This document shows, one piece after another, positions 1-8,516 of a stretch of DNA of 36,559 nucleotides. Below the pieces are notes generated by a model. The model saw only the letters and a list, made by a program, of their open reading frames with translations. It made no database searches and had not been told where the DNA came from. This stretch comes from CAZBLP01 sp964492825. Lineage in GTDB: Bacteria; DYJV01. Location of the stretch: assembly GCA_964492825.1 (NCBI GenBank), contig CAZBLP010000014.1, positions 1-36,559 on the forward strand. Direction: 5' to 3'. Each line of letters opens with the position of its first letter. The first letter of the stretch is position 1. Both the position numbers and the translations under genes were made by a program.

Positions 1-153
1 TGATAAATTTATGAAGTTATTTTTTAGATAAAAAGAATACAATGATTAATTTGTAGTTGTTATTTCTGATTTTTATAAAAAACTTCTTGATTTTTTTATA
101 TTTATATAATAATTAAAATTTAAATTTAATATAAAAAAATTTTTAAAAAAAGC
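1..153. other. AT-rich non-coding leader of the window
   Basis: This stretch is strongly AT-rich and lies upstream of the HU promoter. I see no convincing gene, RNA or terminator in it. An open frame on the minus strand here is phenylalanine- and asparagine-rich, lacks a ribosome binding site and runs over the HU start, so it is not taken as a gene. Confidence 0.6.
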
Positions 154-182
154 TTGACAAATAAAGGAAAGATAGCTATATA
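154..182 (+). promoter_or_regulatory. Sigma-70 type promoter of the HU gene
   Basis: A perfect -35 box TTGACA (154-159), a 17-base spacer and TATATA (177-182) stand 39 bases before the HU start codon. Transcription would begin near 189. A small hairpin (CCCT at 184-187 with AGGG at 195-198) would sit at the very 5' end of the message. The SD sequence GGAG (211-214) follows. Confidence 0.8.
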
Positions 183-220
183 TCCCTTCGTTTGAGGGAA
201 ATAAAAAAAAGGAGTAGCCC

Positions 221-493
221 ATGACAAAAGCTGATTTTATTTCAAAGGTAAGTGAAAAAACAGGTTTTAGCAAAAAAGATGCAGAAAAGGCTGTAAATGC
301 ATTTATGGACGTTGTTAAAGATGCACTAAAAGACGGTGAGAAAGTTAGTCTTGTTGGATTTGGTACATTTGAAGTTGTTCAAAGAGCTGAACGAAAAGGA
401 AGAAATCCTCAAACAGGTGCAGAAATTACTATTGCAGCTTGTAAAGCTCCTAAATTCAGAGCAGGAAAAGCTCTTAAAGAAGCGGTATCTTAG
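221..493 (+). CDS. hup: HU-family DNA-binding protein
   Basis: This is a small nucleoid protein that binds and bends DNA as a dimer. The 90-residue length is exactly that of HU. The family signature is clear: the GFGTFEV strand at residues 46-52 and the DNA-gripping arm RKGRNPQTG at 58-66, followed by the conserved KFRAGKALK tail. The ATG at 221 is preceded by GGAG seven bases upstream and by a near-consensus promoter, which fits high expression. An IHF subunit is the alternative, but lack of an extended C-terminus and the overall sequence favour HU. tRNA-Val starts 32 bases downstream with no clear terminator between, so the transcript may continue into the tRNAs. Confidence 0.95.
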   Translation: MTKADFISKVSEKTGFSKKDAEKAVNAFMDVVKDALKDGEKVSLVGFGTFEVVQRAERKGRNPQTGAEITIAACKAPKFRAGKALKEAVS

Positions 494-525
494 ATTCTCG
501 TTATTTTATCCATTAATAATTAAAT

Positions 526-598
526 GGGCGGATAGCTCAGCTGGGAGAGCACCGGCCTTACAAGCCGGGGGTCACAGGTTCAATCCCTGTTCCGCCTA
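526..598 (+). tRNA. tRNA-Val (anticodon UAC)
   Basis: It folds as a full cloverleaf of 73 bases: acceptor GGGCGGA with TCCGCCT (G-U at the first pair), D stem GCTC/GAGC, anticodon stem CCGGC/GCCGG around loop CTTACAA (anticodon TAC), and T stem ACAGG/CCTGT around TTCAATC. The discriminator is A598. CCA is not encoded, since TTT follows, so a CCA-adding enzyme must complete it. Confidence 0.96.
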
Positions 599-609
599 TT
601 TTTTTTTGC

Positions 610-686
<77 letters not shown>

Positions 687-717
687 TTTTCTTTTTTAAC
701 AAATCAAAGGTAATATT

Positions 718-864
718 TTGGATAAAATAGTTCTGTTTATTATTCTAATATTTGTTATAATCTATCTTTTTATTCATTTTAAAAAAGAGATTAAAGATAA
801 AAAAAGCTGCAATGGTAATTGTAGTCATTGCAGCTTTAATAAAGATTTCAATAAAGAAGATTAG
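718..864 (+). CDS. Small cysteine-rich single-span membrane protein (FeoB-associated-like)
   Basis: A 48-residue frame starts at TTG (718) behind AAAGG (706-710). It has one hydrophobic segment (about residues 4-20), a basic stretch (KKEIKDKK) and then a cysteine cluster, SCNGNCSHCSF, with cysteines spaced C-x3-C-x2-C. This plan, one membrane span then a short basic linker and a Gly/Cys knot, matches the small FeoB-associated Cys-rich membrane proteins, which are thought to help ferrous iron transport. No feoB is visible here, so the role is inferred. The frame ends at 862-864, overlapping the end of the opposing mdh by four bases. Its cysteine codons lie on the mdh terminator stem (803-837). 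The weak points are the TTG start and that overlap, which could make it a chance frame. Confidence 0.6.
   Translation: MDKIVLFIILIFVIIYLFIHFKKEIKDKKSCNGNCSHCSFNKDFNKED
799..837 (-). terminator. Rho-independent terminator of the mdh operon
   Basis: Perfect 12-bp inverted arms (803-814 and 826-837, AAAGCTGCAATG and its complement) surround an 11-base loop. On the minus strand the stem runs into seven U residues (805-799). It lies 24 bases past the mdh stop codon, so it ends the carD-to-mdh run. The same DNA encodes the cysteine cluster of the small plus-strand gene. Confidence 0.88.
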
Positions 865-1805
865 ATTACATTTGTTTCTCTTAATTTTCCAACAAGTCCT
901 TTAACAGAATCGTATGATTTCCTTAGCTGTGCTTGTTCCTCATCGGTTAGTTTAATTTCTATTACTTGTTCGACTCCATTACCTCCTATTTTTACAGGCA
1001 CTCCAATATAGTAACCTGTTATTCCATATTCACCTTCAAGGTAAGCTGCACAAGGTAAAATTCTTTTTTTATCTTTTAATATACTCTCTGCCATTTCTAT
1101 TACAGATGCTGATGGAGCAAAAAAAGCAGAGCCAGTTTTTAAGTAATTTACTATTTCAGCACCACCTTTTCTTGTTCTGTCAACTATTCTGTCAATAGTT
1201 TCCTGATCCATTAAATCAGTTATAGGAATACCTGCAACAGTAGAATATCTTGGTAGAGGAACCATTGTGTCGCCGTGACCTCCTAATACAAAAGCATTTA
1301 TATCTTCAACAGAAACATTAAGTTCTTCAGATATAAAGGCGCTCATTCTTGCAGAGTCGAGAACACCAGCCATTCCCATTACTCTGTTTTTGGGAAAACC
1401 ACTAACTTCTTTTGCAACATAAACCATTGCATCAAGAGGATTTGATACAACTATAATATAGCATTCAGGTGAATATTTTGCTATCTGTTCTGTAACTGAT
1501 TTAACAATTTTGGCATTTATAGCAAGAAGATCATCTCTACTCATACCTGGTTTTCTTGGGAGTCCTGCTGTAATAATCACAACATCAGAATCTTTTGTAT
1601 CTTCGTAATTATTTGTTCCGATTATTTTGCTGTTAAATTTTTCTACTGAAGATGCTTCAAATAAATCAAGACCTTTACCTTGCGGGATTCCTTCCACTAT
1701 ATCTATTAACACAATGTCTCCAAGTTCTTTGGAAGCCGCCCAATGGGCTGCTGTTGCTCCAACAAATCCAGCACCAACAATGGTGATTTTTTTTCTTTTA
1801 AACAT
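861..1805 (-). CDS. mdh: Malate dehydrogenase (NAD-dependent, LDH-like type)
   Basis: It interconverts malate and oxaloacetate with NAD(H) in the citric acid cycle. The 314 residues include the Rossmann loop GAGFVG (11-16) and Asp35, which selects NAD. Substrate arginines are Arg84 and Arg90 in GLPRKPGMSR and Arg153. Arg84 stands where lactate dehydrogenases have Gln, so malate specificity is expected. The catalytic His177 lies in GGHGDTMVP. The ATG at 1805 has a purine-rich SD (AAAGGGGG) upstream. It is the last gene of the minus-strand run, 25 bases after cimA, and is followed by a strong terminator. Oxaloacetate from this enzyme supplies aspartate for the neighbouring aspartate kinase pathway. 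Confidence 0.95.
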   Translation of the reverse strand: MFKRKKITIVGAGFVGATAAHWAASKELGDIVLIDIVEGIPQGKGLDLFEASSVEKFNSKIIGTNNYEDTKDSDVVIITAGLPRKPGMSRDDLLAINAKIVKSVTEQIAKYSPECYIIVVSNPLDAMVYVAKEVSGFPKNRVMGMAGVLDSARMSAFISEELNVSVEDINAFVLGGHGDTMVPLPRYSTVAGIPITDLMDQETIDRIVDRTRKGGAEIVNYLKTGSAFFAPSASVIEMAESILKDKKRILPCAAYLEGEYGITGYYIGVPVKIGGNGVEQVIEIKLTDEEQAQLRKSYDSVKGLVGKLRETNVI

Positions 1806-1830
1806 TACATCCCCCTTTCTCCTTTATGTT

Positions 1831-3414
1831 TTATTGTTTTTTGTCAAATTTTAAAAGTTTATATTCGAGAGAATCAACAAGTGCCTGCCAGCTTGCTTCA
1901 ATGATATTTTCAGACACACCAACGGTAGTCCATTTATCTGCACCATCTTCAGACTCAATTAAAACTCTAGTCAATGCTGCAGTCCCAGCATCAGGAGATA
2001 AAATTCTAACTTTATAATCACTTAGCCTAACTTTTTTAATAACAGGATAGATATTTATTAATGCTTTTCTTAAAGCATTGTCCAGAGCATTAACAGGTCC
2101 ATCACCCATTGCAGCAGTATGTTCAATTTTATTGCCAACTTTTATCATAATTGTAGCTTCTGTAAGAGGTGGTTGACCTTCTTTGATTTTTTCATCAATT
2201 ACTCTAAATCCTATTAAATCAAAAAATTTATGGTATTTGCCACTTGCTTTTCTTGCAAGAATTTCAAATGAAGCATCAGCTCCTTCAAATTGAAAACCTT
2301 TATTTTCCAAATCTTTTACTTTTTTAAGTACTTCCTTTGCTATTTGACTTTTTTCATTTATTTTAAGTCCAAGTTCTTTTGCTTTGGCAAAAATATTACT
2401 TTTTCCTGAAAGGTCAGAAACAACGACCCTTCTTTTATTACCGACAAGTTCAGGGTTAATATGTTCATAGGTTTCTGCGGCTTTCATAACCGCACTTACA
2501 TGGACACCGCCTTTGTGTGTAAAAGCACTTATGCCGACAAATGGTTGATGGCGAAAATGTCTTTTATTTAAAATTTCATTCACAAATCGAGAAAGTTTTG
2601 TAAGTTTTTTTAATGATTTTTTACCTTTTAGGCAAGACTGTTCTAATTTTAAAATTAAATTGGGAATTATTGAGCACAAATTGGCATTACCACATCTTTC
2701 GCCAAATCCGTTTATTGTTCCTTGAACCATTGTAATCCCTGTTTGAACTGCCACAAGAGAATTTGCAACAGCAAGTTCACTATCGTTGTGTGTGTGAATA
2801 CCTAATTTGATTCTATTATTAATAAATGGTTTTATTTTATTAATAATTTCCGTTATTTCATTAGGCAGGCTTCCACCGTTTGTATCGCAAAATACAATCC
2901 AGTCAGCTCCACCATCTACTGCAGATTTTATGGTGTCAATTGCATATTGCTCATTTTTTTTAAAACCATCAAAAAAATGTTCTGCATCATATATTACTTC
3001 ATCATGATATTTTTTTAAATACCTGATTGACTCATTAATAATGTCAAGATTTTGTTGTAAAGAAATTTTTAAAGCATGAGTTACATGAAAATCCCATGTT
3101 TTTCCAAATATTGTTACAACAGGAACTTCCGCTTTTATAAGAGATTGAATTGAACTATCATATTCTATGGAAATATCAGCTCTTTTTGTACTGCCAAATG
3201 CAACTAATTTTGAATGATTTAAATTCTCTTTTTTCATTTCCTGAAAAAAGTCCATATCTTTTGGGTTGGAACCAGGCCAACCACCTTCAATATAATCAAA
3301 ATACATTTCATCTAATTTTTTTGCTATTTTAATTTTATCTTTTGCAGAAACAGAAATATCCTCTGCCTGAGTTCCGTCTCTCAATGTTGTGTCATATATT
3401 TTTATAAAACCCAT
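1831..3414 (-). CDS. cimA: (R)-citramalate synthase
   Basis: It condenses pyruvate with acetyl-CoA to citramalate, the first step of the threonine-independent route to isoleucine. The 527 residues begin with the DRE-TIM motif TTLRDGTQ (9-16), with catalytic Arg12 and metal ligand Asp13, and carry the metal histidines in GIHTHND (His207, His209). The EGGWPGSNPKD segment (43-53) is typical of long-form citramalate synthases and separates it from 2-isopropylmalate and homocitrate synthases. The C-terminal part (about 385-520) resembles the LeuA regulatory dimerisation domain, so feedback control by isoleucine is likely. Only three bases separate it from the lysC stop upstream, so the two are probably translationally coupled. 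Confidence 0.92.
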   Translation of the reverse strand: MGFIKIYDTTLRDGTQAEDISVSAKDKIKIAKKLDEMYFDYIEGGWPGSNPKDMDFFQEMKKENLNHSKLVAFGSTKRADISIEYDSSIQSLIKAEVPVVTIFGKTWDFHVTHALKISLQQNLDIINESIRYLKKYHDEVIYDAEHFFDGFKKNEQYAIDTIKSAVDGGADWIVFCDTNGGSLPNEITEIINKIKPFINNRIKLGIHTHNDSELAVANSLVAVQTGITMVQGTINGFGERCGNANLCSIIPNLILKLEQSCLKGKKSLKKLTKLSRFVNEILNKRHFRHQPFVGISAFTHKGGVHVSAVMKAAETYEHINPELVGNKRRVVVSDLSGKSNIFAKAKELGLKINEKSQIAKEVLKKVKDLENKGFQFEGADASFEILARKASGKYHKFFDLIGFRVIDEKIKEGQPPLTEATIMIKVGNKIEHTAAMGDGPVNALDNALRKALINIYPVIKKVRLSDYKVRILSPDAGTAALTRVLIESEDGADKWTTVGVSENIIEASWQALVDSLEYKLLKFDKKQ

Positions 3415-3417
3415 GAA

Positions 3418-4647
3418 TCACTCCTCATTTTTTCCAAGATTAAAACCATCATGTAGTGTCCTTACAGCAAGTTCGGTATATTTTTCTTCTACAATGCATG
3501 AAATTTTAATTTCAGAAGTGCTAATCATCTGTAAATTAATATGCTCATCTGCAAGTAAAGTAAACATTTTGGACGCAATCCCGTAGTGGCTTCTCATACC
3601 AACACCAATAACAGATACTTTTGAGATTCTATCATCACCTATAACTTCTTTTGCTCCAATTTGCTTTGCAACTTTTTTGCTAATTTCCAATGCTTTTTTA
3701 AAATCAACTTTTGTAACAGTAAATGTTAAATCAGTACAACAATCTTCCTCTGAAATGTTTTGTACAATCATATCTACATTTATGTTGCTTTCAGCAATGG
3801 CATTAAAGATTTTAGCAGCAATGCCAGGTTTGTCAGGTACTTTTATAATAGAAATTTTTGCCTGATTTTTGTCATATGCAACCCCTGTTACTAATGGACT
3901 TTCCATTTTTTCATCCTCCTTACATACTATTGTGCCTGGATTATCTTGAAAAGAACTTCTTACCTGCAATTTAACATTGTATTTTTGAGCAAATTCCACT
4001 GATCTTAATTGTAACACTTTTGCTCCTAGACTTGCAAACTCAAGCATCTCTTCATAACTTATACTTTCTAATTTTTTAGCGTTTTTACAAATATTAGGAT
4101 CAGTAGTATAAACTCCGTCAACATCTGTATAAATATCACATCTGTCAGCGTCAATAACTGCTGCTATTGCAACAGCACTTGTATCTGAGCCTCCTCTACC
4201 TAAAGTGGTAATATTCCCTTTGTCATCCCTTCCTTGAAAACCTGCAACTACAGCTATATATCCATTGTTAAGTGCATTTAAAATGTTTTTGGATTCAATG
4301 CTCAAAATTCTTGCTTTTGAAAAAACATTGTCGGTTATTATTGGAATTTGAAATCCTAAAAATGATTTAGCTTTATAACCTAATTTCTTTAATGCTAGTG
4401 ATAATAAACCAATAGTAACCTGTTCACCAGTTGAAATAATAACATCATATTCTCTATCATCTACAGCATTTTCATCAATACTCAAAGCAAGGTTTACTAA
4501 TCTGTCGGTTTCACCTGACATTGCTGATACCACAACAACCACTCTGTTACCGGCCTCCACTTCTTTTATAACTTTATTTGCAACATTAAATATTTTTTTT
4601 ATATTTCCTACAGATGTTCCTCCAAACTTTTGTACCACAATCCCCAT
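3418..4647 (-). CDS. lysC: Aspartate kinase
   Basis: It phosphorylates aspartate to 4-aspartyl phosphate, the entry to lysine, methionine and threonine synthesis. The 409 residues match monofunctional aspartokinases: KFGGTSVG (7-14) binds ATP, GRGGSDTSA follows in the kinase domain, and two ACT domains occupy about 265-405 (the KVPDKPG and SVIGVGMR segments), where lysine and/or threonine would bind. The ATG at 4647 has an ideal SD (GGAGG, six bases upstream). It follows tsaE by 30 bases and precedes cimA by three, placing aspartate-family and isoleucine synthesis in one transcript. An internal start making a separate regulatory subunit, as in some bacteria, cannot be judged here. Confidence 0.95.
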   Translation of the reverse strand: MGIVVQKFGGTSVGNIKKIFNVANKVIKEVEAGNRVVVVVSAMSGETDRLVNLALSIDENAVDDREYDVIISTGEQVTIGLLSLALKKLGYKAKSFLGFQIPIITDNVFSKARILSIESKNILNALNNGYIAVVAGFQGRDDKGNITTLGRGGSDTSAVAIAAVIDADRCDIYTDVDGVYTTDPNICKNAKKLESISYEEMLEFASLGAKVLQLRSVEFAQKYNVKLQVRSSFQDNPGTIVCKEDEKMESPLVTGVAYDKNQAKISIIKVPDKPGIAAKIFNAIAESNINVDMIVQNISEEDCCTDLTFTVTKVDFKKALEISKKVAKQIGAKEVIGDDRISKVSVIGVGMRSHYGIASKMFTLLADEHINLQMISTSEIKISCIVEEKYTELAVRTLHDGFNLGKNEE

Positions 4648-4677
4648 ATGTTTCCTCCATGTGTAAAAGTAGATTAT

Positions 4678-5094
4678 TTATTTTAAAATCAATAATTTTC
4701 TTGTTTTGTCATTAATATATTCTATTTTTATAAGATTTGTTGTAAACTCTAAACATTCAGGTATATTATCTATCCATTCAATAATACAAATGTTATTACT
4801 AAAGAAAAATTCTTCATACCCTATTTCTTCCAATTCTTCAATAGTTTTTAATCTGTAAAGATCAAAATGAAATATTTTAAGTTGATTTTTACAAAGATAT
4901 TCATTTAAGATTGTAAAAGTTGGGCTAGTAACTTCATTAACATTAGAGCCTAAGTATTTTACAAGAAATTTTGTAAATTGTGTTTTTCCTGTGCCAAGCT
5001 CACCAATGAGACCTAAAATTGTGTTTCTTTTTAGCTTGGATGCATAATTTTTAGCAAAATCTTCAAGCTCGGTTAAATTGTTAATAATTACCAT
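4678..5094 (-). CDS. tsaE: tRNA threonylcarbamoyladenosine biosynthesis protein TsaE
   Basis: TsaE is the ATPase that works with TsaB and TsaD to make t6A37 in ANN-decoding tRNAs. From the chosen ATG (5094) it has 138 residues, near the usual 140-160. It shows the P-loop GELGTGKT (31-38), SPTFT (57-61), HFDLYRL (76-82) and a late EWID. The frame stays open to 5160, but those extra residues overlap tolB and are not conserved-looking, so the inner ATG is preferred. That ATG lies 14 bases inside the end of tolB and lacks a clear SD, which suggests translational coupling. tsaB and tsaD are not in the window. Confidence 0.9.
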   Translation of the reverse strand: MVIINNLTELEDFAKNYASKLKRNTILGLIGELGTGKTQFTKFLVKYLGSNVNEVTSPTFTILNEYLCKNQLKIFHFDLYRLKTIEELEEIGYEEFFFSNNICIIEWIDNIPECLEFTTNLIKIEYINDKTRKLLILK

Positions 5095-6370
5095 AGTACC
5101 ATGAAGGATAACTTTTATCAGATTTATCAAAAGTAACCTGCAATATTTTTCCGGTCTCAATATTTTTTATAAAAATTTGCCTGTTAAATCTTATTTTTCT
5201 TGTGAATAGCAAAAATTTATTATTTTTTGAAATAGATGGAAATTCTTCTGAATAATCACCAAAAGTCAGTTGCTCATAATGCATTTCACCAACACCCATT
5301 CTGCATATTTTAAATTTACCGTCAATTAATGCTGCAAAATAAATATATGTATCATCACTACTCCAGGAAGGGTATGCACAATATTTAGAAGTATAAGTCA
5401 ATCTTGTCAGAATATTTTTATTTAAATCAAATATATAAATTTGAGGTGTCCCTGTTCTGTTAGATACAAAAGCTATTTTGTCTCCCTTATGAGACCATAC
5501 AGGTGAAGATTCATTGAAAATATTATCAGTAATTTGCTTTATAAGTTTACCTTTTTTATTGAGAATTACTATTTCAGAATCTCCTCCTTTTTCTAACATT
5601 GCAGTAATTTGTTGATTATAGTTAATATCTGGTGAAGCTGAGAAATGTCCTGTCCTTATTAATAAACTTACAGTTCCAGTTACAAGATTTTTAACAAAAA
5701 TTTCAGGCTTGCCATTTTTAAAAGATGTGAAATATAAATAATTTTCAAATATTTTAGGACTTAAATTTATACTGTTATTTTTAACCAATTGCTTGATTCC
5801 TTTTCCGTCATAATCCATGAGGTAAATTTGCTTGTTGCCGGTTTTATTAGATACAAATAAAATTCTATTTTCAAATATCCCCTTATTTCCTGTTAATACC
5901 TGTAAAATATTATTGCTTATTTTGTGAGCTATTTTTCTATATAAAGTTTTTTTGCCATAAAACCTTTTATATAAATTATTTTTTTTGAGGAAAATGTCAT
6001 AAATTTTAACAGTAACGTATATTTCATTATTGTTGAGAGGATTAGTGCCTAATTCTCCGCTAATAATAAATTCAGCTTTATTAAAAACTTTTAAAATTTC
6101 TCTTGGCAAAGTAAATTGAAAAACATTACTTTTTTCCCATTTAAAAATATTGAAATTATCTGAAATAATCAGGTCATTATTTATAGTATTAAATATTTTT
6201 TGAGATAAACTGTTTAAACTGTTATTATTATTTTTGAATTTCACTATACAAATTGGAATCTTGCTTTTCTCTTTAGCACTGACATCCACATCTATTTGCA
6301 TTTCAGCATTTAAAATATTTGTAAATATAGTTAAGTATAAAAATATTAACAATAGTTTTCTTAAAAACAT
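5081..6370 (-). CDS. tolB: Tol-Pal system periplasmic protein TolB
   Basis: TolB is the periplasmic beta-propeller of the Tol-Pal envelope system. The 429 residues start with a signal peptide (about 1-22, ending ILNA before EMQ), followed by the TolB N-terminal domain (about 25-150). Repeated PD40 propeller blades come next, recognisable by segments such as ILFVSNKTGNKQIYLM and KIAFVSNRTGTPQIYIF. The SD is GGAG just before ATG 6370. The gene follows the TolA-like gene by 21 bases, the usual tolA-tolB order. However, pal, normally next, is replaced by tsaE, and tolQ/tolR are not upstream. The sequence is diverged but the architecture and context make TolB the best call. Confidence 0.88.
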   Translation of the reverse strand: MFLRKLLLIFLYLTIFTNILNAEMQIDVDVSAKEKSKIPICIVKFKNNNNSLNSLSQKIFNTINNDLIISDNFNIFKWEKSNVFQFTLPREILKVFNKAEFIISGELGTNPLNNNEIYVTVKIYDIFLKKNNLYKRFYGKKTLYRKIAHKISNNILQVLTGNKGIFENRILFVSNKTGNKQIYLMDYDGKGIKQLVKNNSINLSPKIFENYLYFTSFKNGKPEIFVKNLVTGTVSLLIRTGHFSASPDINYNQQITAMLEKGGDSEIVILNKKGKLIKQITDNIFNESSPVWSHKGDKIAFVSNRTGTPQIYIFDLNKNILTRLTYTSKYCAYPSWSSDDTYIYFAALIDGKFKICRMGVGEMHYEQLTFGDYSEEFPSISKNNKFLLFTRKIRFNRQIFIKNIETGKILQVTFDKSDKSYPSWYYGNY

Positions 6371-6391
6371 ATTGTTCTCCTTTTTTAGTTT

Positions 6392-7243
6392 TTATTGTTC
6401 TGGTGGTGTAAGTGTTAAAATTATATCAATATACTTGTCGTTGATTATTGGTGGTAAAGGAATTCTGTGCATATTTAATTTTTCTATTGCAATTAAAGCT
6501 GAATCATTAAAGAATTTATTTTTAGACTTTTCCAAAATAACAGGTTTTCCTATGACTTTGCCGTTTTTATCAACTCTAAGCTTAACTTTTATTTTTAAAT
6601 AAGGTAATTCTTCATCTTTAATAAATTTGGGAAAGTTCCACAATGATTGAATAAGATTTTTAATCCTGTTGCTATAAAAATATGCAGCTTCTTGCTTTAA
6701 TCTTTTCCTTTCCTCTTCTTTTTTCAACAATTCTTCTTTTCTTTTTTCTCTTTTTTTTATTTCAGCTATTTTTTTCTTTATCCTTGATAAATCTAATTTC
6801 TTAACTTTTTTTACCTTTTTCTTTTGTTTTTTTGATATTTTTTTCTCTTTTTTTATAATTACATTGCTTTTATTTGTATTTTTTTTTGTGGTTTTGATTT
6901 TTGGTTTCTGTTTTTTTTTGATTTTAACTGTTTTCTTGGTTTTATGTTCTTTTTTAGGTTTTTGTGGCGTTGTTTTTTTCTTTTCAGGTTTTGGTTTAGA
7001 ATGTATTTTAGGTTTCGGCTCTTGTTTGGCCTGAATTTTTGGAATTATTTTAGGTTTAGGTTTCGGCTTAGGCTTAGGTTTTTCTACGATTTTAACTAAT
7101 TTTACTTTGGTAATGTTTTTTTTTAGTTTTATATTTTGAATGTCAGAAAATAGGAAAAAAGATGGTTTTAAATGAAAAACAAGATAGGTATGTAAACAGA
7201 ATGAAAAAATTATAAAGATAATTAATCTATTATGATCTTTCAT
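6392..7243 (-). CDS. tolA: TolA/TonB-like energy-transducing protein
   Basis: It spans the periplasm to couple inner-membrane proton motive force to outer-membrane partners. The 283 residues contain one membrane anchor (about 5-25), a long lysine/proline-rich rod with KPKPKP runs (about 50-110), a lysine/glutamate-rich helical stretch (110-185) and a C-terminal TonB/TolA domain (about 190-283) with the LRVDKNGKV and ALIAIEKL segments. The position directly upstream of tolB argues for TolA. The Pro-Lys rod and short C-terminal domain are also TonB-like, and without exbB/exbD or tolQ/tolR nearby the two cannot be fully separated. It begins 29 bases after ispF. Confidence 0.8.
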   Translation of the reverse strand: MKDHNRLIIFIIFSFCLHTYLVFHLKPSFFLFSDIQNIKLKKNITKVKLVKIVEKPKPKPKPKPKIIPKIQAKQEPKPKIHSKPKPEKKKTTPQKPKKEHKTKKTVKIKKKQKPKIKTTKKNTNKSNVIIKKEKKISKKQKKKVKKVKKLDLSRIKKKIAEIKKREKRKEELLKKEEERKRLKQEAAYFYSNRIKNLIQSLWNFPKFIKDEELPYLKIKVKLRVDKNGKVIGKPVILEKSKNKFFNDSALIAIEKLNMHRIPLPPIINDKYIDIILTLTPPEQ

Positions 7244-7272
7244 TTAATAACCTTTTAAACAATTTAACTTTA

Positions 7273-7788
7273 TTAAGTTGTTTCTTCAATACTACCATTT
7301 TGATATGGAGTATTTAAATTTTCAATAAGAATCGTTGAATAAGCGGCGATCCCTTCACCACGTCCGGTAAAACCTAATTGTTCTGTAGTAGTTGCTTTTA
7401 TATTAATTTGATGTGTTGATATATTTAAAATTTCTGCTAAATTTTTTTTTATTTCTATTTTAAAACTTTTTATTTTAGGTTTTTCACAAATTATAGTAAT
7501 ATCAATGTTGGAAATTTTATATTTGTTTTTAATATATCTTTCATATATATCTTTTAAAAGCAAAATACTACTTATATTTTTATATTTTTTATCATAATCT
7601 GGGAAATGTTCTCCAATATCTCCATTTCCAGTAGCTCCGAGTATGGAGTCAATTAGTGCGTGAGTTAACACATCAGCGTCAGAATGTCCTATTAATCCAA
7701 GTGAGGAAGGTATATCAACTCCTCCTAAAATAAGTTTTCTGTTTTTGGAGAATCTGTGAACATCAAATCCTAAACCTATTCTATACAT
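7273..7788 (-). CDS. ispF: 2-C-methyl-D-erythritol 2,4-cyclodiphosphate synthase
   Basis: It cyclises CDP-methylerythritol 2-phosphate, with loss of CMP, in the MEP isoprenoid pathway. The 171 residues carry the metal ligands Asp9 and His11 (GFDVH) and His43 (in DVLTHA), the conserved GHSDADV segment (34-40) and the late FTGRGEGIAA motif. The last 15 residues or so extend beyond the usual end. The ATG at 7788 is preceded by TAAGGTGA. It follows ispD after 68 bases; a TATAAT box on the minus strand in that gap (plus-strand 7807-7812) lacks a clear -35 but could be a weak internal promoter. Confidence 0.95.
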   Translation of the reverse strand: MYRIGLGFDVHRFSKNRKLILGGVDIPSSLGLIGHSDADVLTHALIDSILGATGNGDIGEHFPDYDKKYKNISSILLLKDIYERYIKNKYKISNIDITIICEKPKIKSFKIEIKKNLAEILNISTHQINIKATTTEQLGFTGRGEGIAAYSTILIENLNTPYQNGSIEETT

Positions 7789-7856
7789 TTAGTCACCTTA
7801 TATTGTATTATACTAACAAACTAACACAAAAATGATGAGAAATCTTATAATTAAAG

Positions 7857-8516
7857 TTAAATTTTTATTAAATCTTCTTTAGTGGTAATTTTTATATTTC
7901 CTTTTTCTCCAGGAATAATCTTAACTTTTTTTCTGTAATATTCATAAATCTGAGAATCATCAGTAAAATTAATGTCTAAATTTACAGCTTTTTTATACAG
8001 GTCAATTAAATCTTTTTTAAACCCTTGAGGAGTTTGTACAGCCATATAAATCTCTCGTGAAACAGTGCCTACAACATAATTTTTTGAATCAACTATTTTT
8101 AAAGTATCTTCAATTTTAATTCCTGGGATAACACAGTTAAATTCTTCTAATGAACCTATGATATTTGTGATTAAATTTTCTGTAACAAAAGGTCTTACTC
8201 CATCATGAATTAATATTTTACTATTAATATCCGTATCATTTTCAATTGTCAATAATCCGTTAAATACAGAATGCTTTCTTTCTTCTCCACCTTGAACAAC
8301 TTTCTTTAATTTATTAAATTTATATTTCAAATATTTTCCTATTTTCAAATCATCTTCCGGTAATACCAAAATAATAGAATTGATAAGCTTGTGATTATTA
8401 AATTGTGAAATTGTTTTTTCCAGAATGGTTTCTGTATCTATTTTAAAAAATTGTTTTTTAACTTCTTTTGAAAATCTTTTTCCTGAGCCACCAGCTACAA
8501 TAATAGCATAATTCAT
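7857..8516 (-). CDS. ispD: 2-C-methyl-D-erythritol 4-phosphate cytidylyltransferase
   Basis: It transfers CMP from CTP to methylerythritol 4-phosphate in the MEP pathway. The 219 residues have the nucleotide-binding loop AGGSGKRF (8-15), the conserved HDGVRPFV segment, VQTPQGF and FTDDSQIYE, all in the IspD order. Its ATG overlaps the stop of the upstream PIN/TRAM gene by one base (TAATG), so translation is probably coupled. The block carD, yacL-like, ispD, ispF recalls the carD-ispD-ispF neighbourhood of actinobacteria and the yacL-ispD-ispF neighbourhood of Bacillus. Confidence 0.94.
   Translation of the reverse strand: MNYAIIVAGGSGKRFSKEVKKQFFKIDTETILEKTISQFNNHKLINSIILVLPEDDLKIGKYLKYKFNKLKKVVQGGEERKHSVFNGLLTIENDTDINSKILIHDGVRPFVTENLITNIIGSLEEFNCVIPGIKIEDTLKIVDSKNYVVGTVSREIYMAVQTPQGFKKDLIDLYKKAVNLDINFTDDSQIYEYYRKKVKIIPGEKGNIKITTKEDLIKI

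Noticed and set aside
5095..5160. Longer start for tsaE
   Set aside because: The extra 22 residues lie fully inside tolB and do not look like part of the TsaE family; the ATG at 5094 begins the conserved fold.
6760..7090. Repeated T/G-rich tract suggestive of tandem repeats
   Set aside because: It is the coding sequence of the lysine/proline-rich rod of the TolA-like protein, not an independent repeat array.
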